From contig PAIY01000242.1 in assembly GCA_002704825.1 (NCBI GenBank), positions 1 through 34,083 of the forward strand: a stretch of DNA of 34,083 nucleotides, in the 5' to 3' direction. Below, one piece after another: positions 32,406-34,083 of the stretch; the first letter of the stretch is position 1, and each line of letters opens with the position of its first letter. The DNA comes from Phycisphaeraceae bacterium (GTDB lineage: Bacteria; Planctomycetota; Phycisphaerae; Phycisphaerales; Phycisphaeraceae). A program made the translations under genes and the position numbers. The notes below the pieces were generated by a model that did not search any database, had not been told where the DNA came from, and was given only the letters and a program-made list of their open reading frames with translations.

Positions 32406-33371
32406 ATGCTCCAACAGATCTGGACCATCTCCCGCAACACGTTTATTGAAAGTATCCGCCAGCCGATTTTCGTGGTGTTGATGCTCATTGCCACCGGCGG
32501 GATGCTACTCAACCCCCAACTCTCAGCCTACACGTTGGAGAATGACAACAAGCTACTGATCGACCTGGGGTTATCCACGTTGTTTATCGTCGGACTCTTC
32601 CTGGCTGCGTTCACCGCGACCGGCGTGGTCAGTTCGGAAATCGAAAACAAAACTGCCTTGACAGTCATCAGTAAGCCCGTGAGTCGGCCAGTCTTCATCA
32701 TTGGTAAATACCTGGGCGTCAGCACCGCGATCGCATTGGCTTATTGGACGTTGACCATTGTGTACCTGCTGACCGTTCGTCACCAGGTCATGCAGACGGC
32801 ATCAGATCGCTTTGACGGGCCGGTCATTATTTTTGGACTTGGGTTCGGCATGCTGGCGTTGATCGTCGCAACGCTGGGGAACTATTTCTACAACTGGGTC
32901 TTCACCTCTGCCCTTTCGCGGCTGATGGGGCTGTTTCTGACAGTTGGTTACGCCCTGGTGCTGCTGATCGACAAGGATTGGCATTTCCAATCACCGATGA
33001 AGGACATCAACCCGCAATTGTGGATCGGCCTGCTGCTGGTGTTCCTGGCGGTGGCGGTGATCTGCTCGGTGGCGATTGTCGCTTCCACACGGTTGGGACA
33101 ACTCATGACGCTGATGATTTGCCTGGGCGTCTTCCTGATGGGCCTGATGAGTCAGAACATTCTGGGTGCCTGGGCTCAGGACTATTGGTGGGCGGACATC
33201 TTCTATCGCATCACCCCCAACCTGCAGTTCCTCTGGCCGGCTGATGCCATCAGTCAGGAGCATGACTTCACGGGCACCTACGTCCTGCTGGCGTCGAGTT
33301 ACTCCCTATTGATGATCATGGCTATGCTCGGCTTGGCGGTCGCTTTGTTCCAAAGCCGTGAAATTGGCTGA
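32406..33371 (+). CDS. ABC-2 type transporter permease
   Basis: This 321-residue protein has about seven membrane helices and no large soluble insert. SSEIENKTALTVISKPVSRPVFIIGKYLGV is split by the shared signature KPVSR-x5-GK-x-LGV, which also occurs in the larger permease at 24234-26072. It is typical of NosY/GldF-like ABC-2 permeases. The N-terminal TISRNTFIESIRQPIFVVLM is the usual amphipathic start, and the C-terminus ends FQSREIG after a last helix. The ATG has GGAAGAG eight bases upstream. No ATPase gene adjoins on the same strand, so it may use the ATPase of the divergent cluster. It is followed by a 277-base gap and a partial gene of unknown function. Substrate unknown. Confidence 0.88.
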   Translation: MLQQIWTISRNTFIESIRQPIFVVLMLIATGGMLLNPQLSAYTLENDNKLLIDLGLSTLFIVGLFLAAFTATGVVSSEIENKTALTVISKPVSRPVFIIGKYLGVSTAIALAYWTLTIVYLLTVRHQVMQTASDRFDGPVIIFGLGFGMLALIVATLGNYFYNWVFTSALSRLMGLFLTVGYALVLLIDKDWHFQSPMKDINPQLWIGLLLVFLAVAVICSVAIVASTRLGQLMTLMICLGVFLMGLMSQNILGAWAQDYWWADIFYRITPNLQFLWPADAISQEHDFTGTYVLLASSYSLLMIMAMLGLAVALFQSREIG

Positions 33372-33648
33372 TTTAGCTTTGTTTCACTCAAAAGCCGGGT
33401 AGTATTTTAGATATACACCTATCATCCGGATCTTCCCTCCCAAACCCCAAAAGTGTCGTAATGTACACAATAACTGGGTTTTGGACACGGAATTTTACCT
33501 GTATTCGCCCATCATCACACGGTGTATAAAAAGACGATACCCCCAACCCGGATTAACCCGCAAAGGTTTTCTGCCGATGAACTTGGACAGGACGCGCGTT
33601 ATTACGTGTATTGATATCAACAGATAGGTCGTAAATGGGACCGATAAG
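33372..33648 (+). other. Intergenic stretch without a recognisable gene
   Basis: This gap is A/T-richer than its surroundings and has stop codons in all frames. It includes a TATAAA-like hexamer near 33523, but no matching -35 box is evident. I see no terminator after the permease gene and no repeat. Confidence 0.4.
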
Positions 33649-34083
33649 TTGACTCAGACGGCAACGAATTCCAATCTTCAGAATGACCAGGAGCAATCCA
33701 ACGCCCAGAAGCCGGCCAAGGGGTTGCGCCAGCCGATCGTTCATGAAGAACCCATGATGCCGATCAAGATGAACATCGAGACGGCGGACTTCCATCCACC
33801 AAAGGGGTTAACGGAAATTGCCTATCGACGTCTGTCGATTCTCATGAGCATCGACAAGCTTCAGAAACTACGTGAACCCTACGCAGGTGACGAAGACGTC
33901 CCGCCAGCGATTTCCAGCGAAGTGGCGCGACAATGTCGTGAACTCAAGCGACTGCCTTCAGAGGAAATCGCCACCAAGACCCTTGAGAAACTCAACAAGA
34001 AGCTCCAGGATGTCATCAATCCCCCTCAGGAAGAATCACCCGCTGAGGCCGAGGAAGAGGATGACGAATTGGACGACTTTCTC
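33649..34083 (+). CDS. Unrecognised protein with acidic C-terminal region, 3'-truncated by window edge
   Basis: The frame is open from a TAG at 33625 to the last base of the window. The most likely start is the TTG at 33649, with GGGA eight bases upstream; the first in-frame ATG is at 33754. The 145 visible residues begin polar (TQTATNSNLQNDQEQSNAQK). A helical central part follows (KGLTEIAYRRLSILMSIDKL, then SEVARQCRELKRLPSEEIAT and LEKLNKKLQDVIN). A Glu/Asp-rich stretch (AEAEEEDDELDDFL) runs off the edge. No membrane segment, signal or family is recognised. It lies downstream of the ABC-2 permease on the same strand, 277 bases away, so co-transcription is possible but not shown. Regular helical periodicity and lack of stops support real coding. 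Confidence 0.55.
   Translation, partial: MTQTATNSNLQNDQEQSNAQKPAKGLRQPIVHEEPMMPIKMNIETADFHPPKGLTEIAYRRLSILMSIDKLQKLREPYAGDEDVPPAISSEVARQCRELKRLPSEEIATKTLEKLNKKLQDVINPPQEESPAEAEEEDDELDDFL

Noticed and set aside
33553..33795. An 80-codon minus-strand frame near the right end
   Set aside because: It lies mostly opposite the plus-strand partial gene, which reads on without stops to the window edge and has a more protein-like composition.

Overview
The window looks like a chromosomal stretch from a planctomycete, most likely class Phycisphaerae. The signs are an H-X9-DG pseudopilin-type protein, a LacI-controlled set of large secreted beta-helix proteins next to a heparinase-like lyase, and a tandem HflK/HflC cluster coupled to an ABC exporter. 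This placement is inference from gene content; no rRNA or tRNA gene is present.

Region by region. 1-7978 is mostly housekeeping: the 3' part of trmD, a zinc-ribbon tail-anchored protein and an FMN reductase on the minus strand, a short 2-hydroxyacid (phosphoglycerate-type) dehydrogenase, two paralogous GT39-like membrane glycosyltransferases facing each other (the plus-strand copy is cut by one in-frame TAG), and 6-phosphogluconate dehydrogenase. 8104-9317 is a complete retron: a promoter, a compact msr/msd non-coding RNA, an intrinsic terminator, and a reverse transcriptase with YADD, NAxxH and VTG motifs and an unusual hydrophobic N-terminal segment. No separate effector gene is visible. 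A cytoplasmic M23-like protein and a 48-residue lipoprotein follow on the minus strand.

10652-20825 is a polysaccharide-use locus on the minus strand: a heparinase II/III-like lyase, then a LacI repressor with a promoter/operator, then three paralogous secreted beta-helix proteins, the last carrying two extra C-terminal beta-sandwich-like modules. A divergent pseudopilin-like protein follows at 21056-21811, then a MITE-like palindromic repeat whose arm recurs about 10 kb away.

22270-31841 is a six-gene minus-strand cluster with gaps of roughly 25-62 bases: a 7-TM/SPFH fusion, an HflC-like and an HflK-like protein, an ABC ATPase with a repeat-bearing C-terminal tail, a large ABC-2 permease and a membrane-anchored helical-repeat-like protein. 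A divergent permease sharing a signature with the first permease lies at 32406-33371, and an unrecognised acidic-tailed protein runs off the right edge.

The strongest candidates for something new are the membrane-type retron and the SPFH/ABC operon. All calls come from reading the sequence; no database search or folding program was run.
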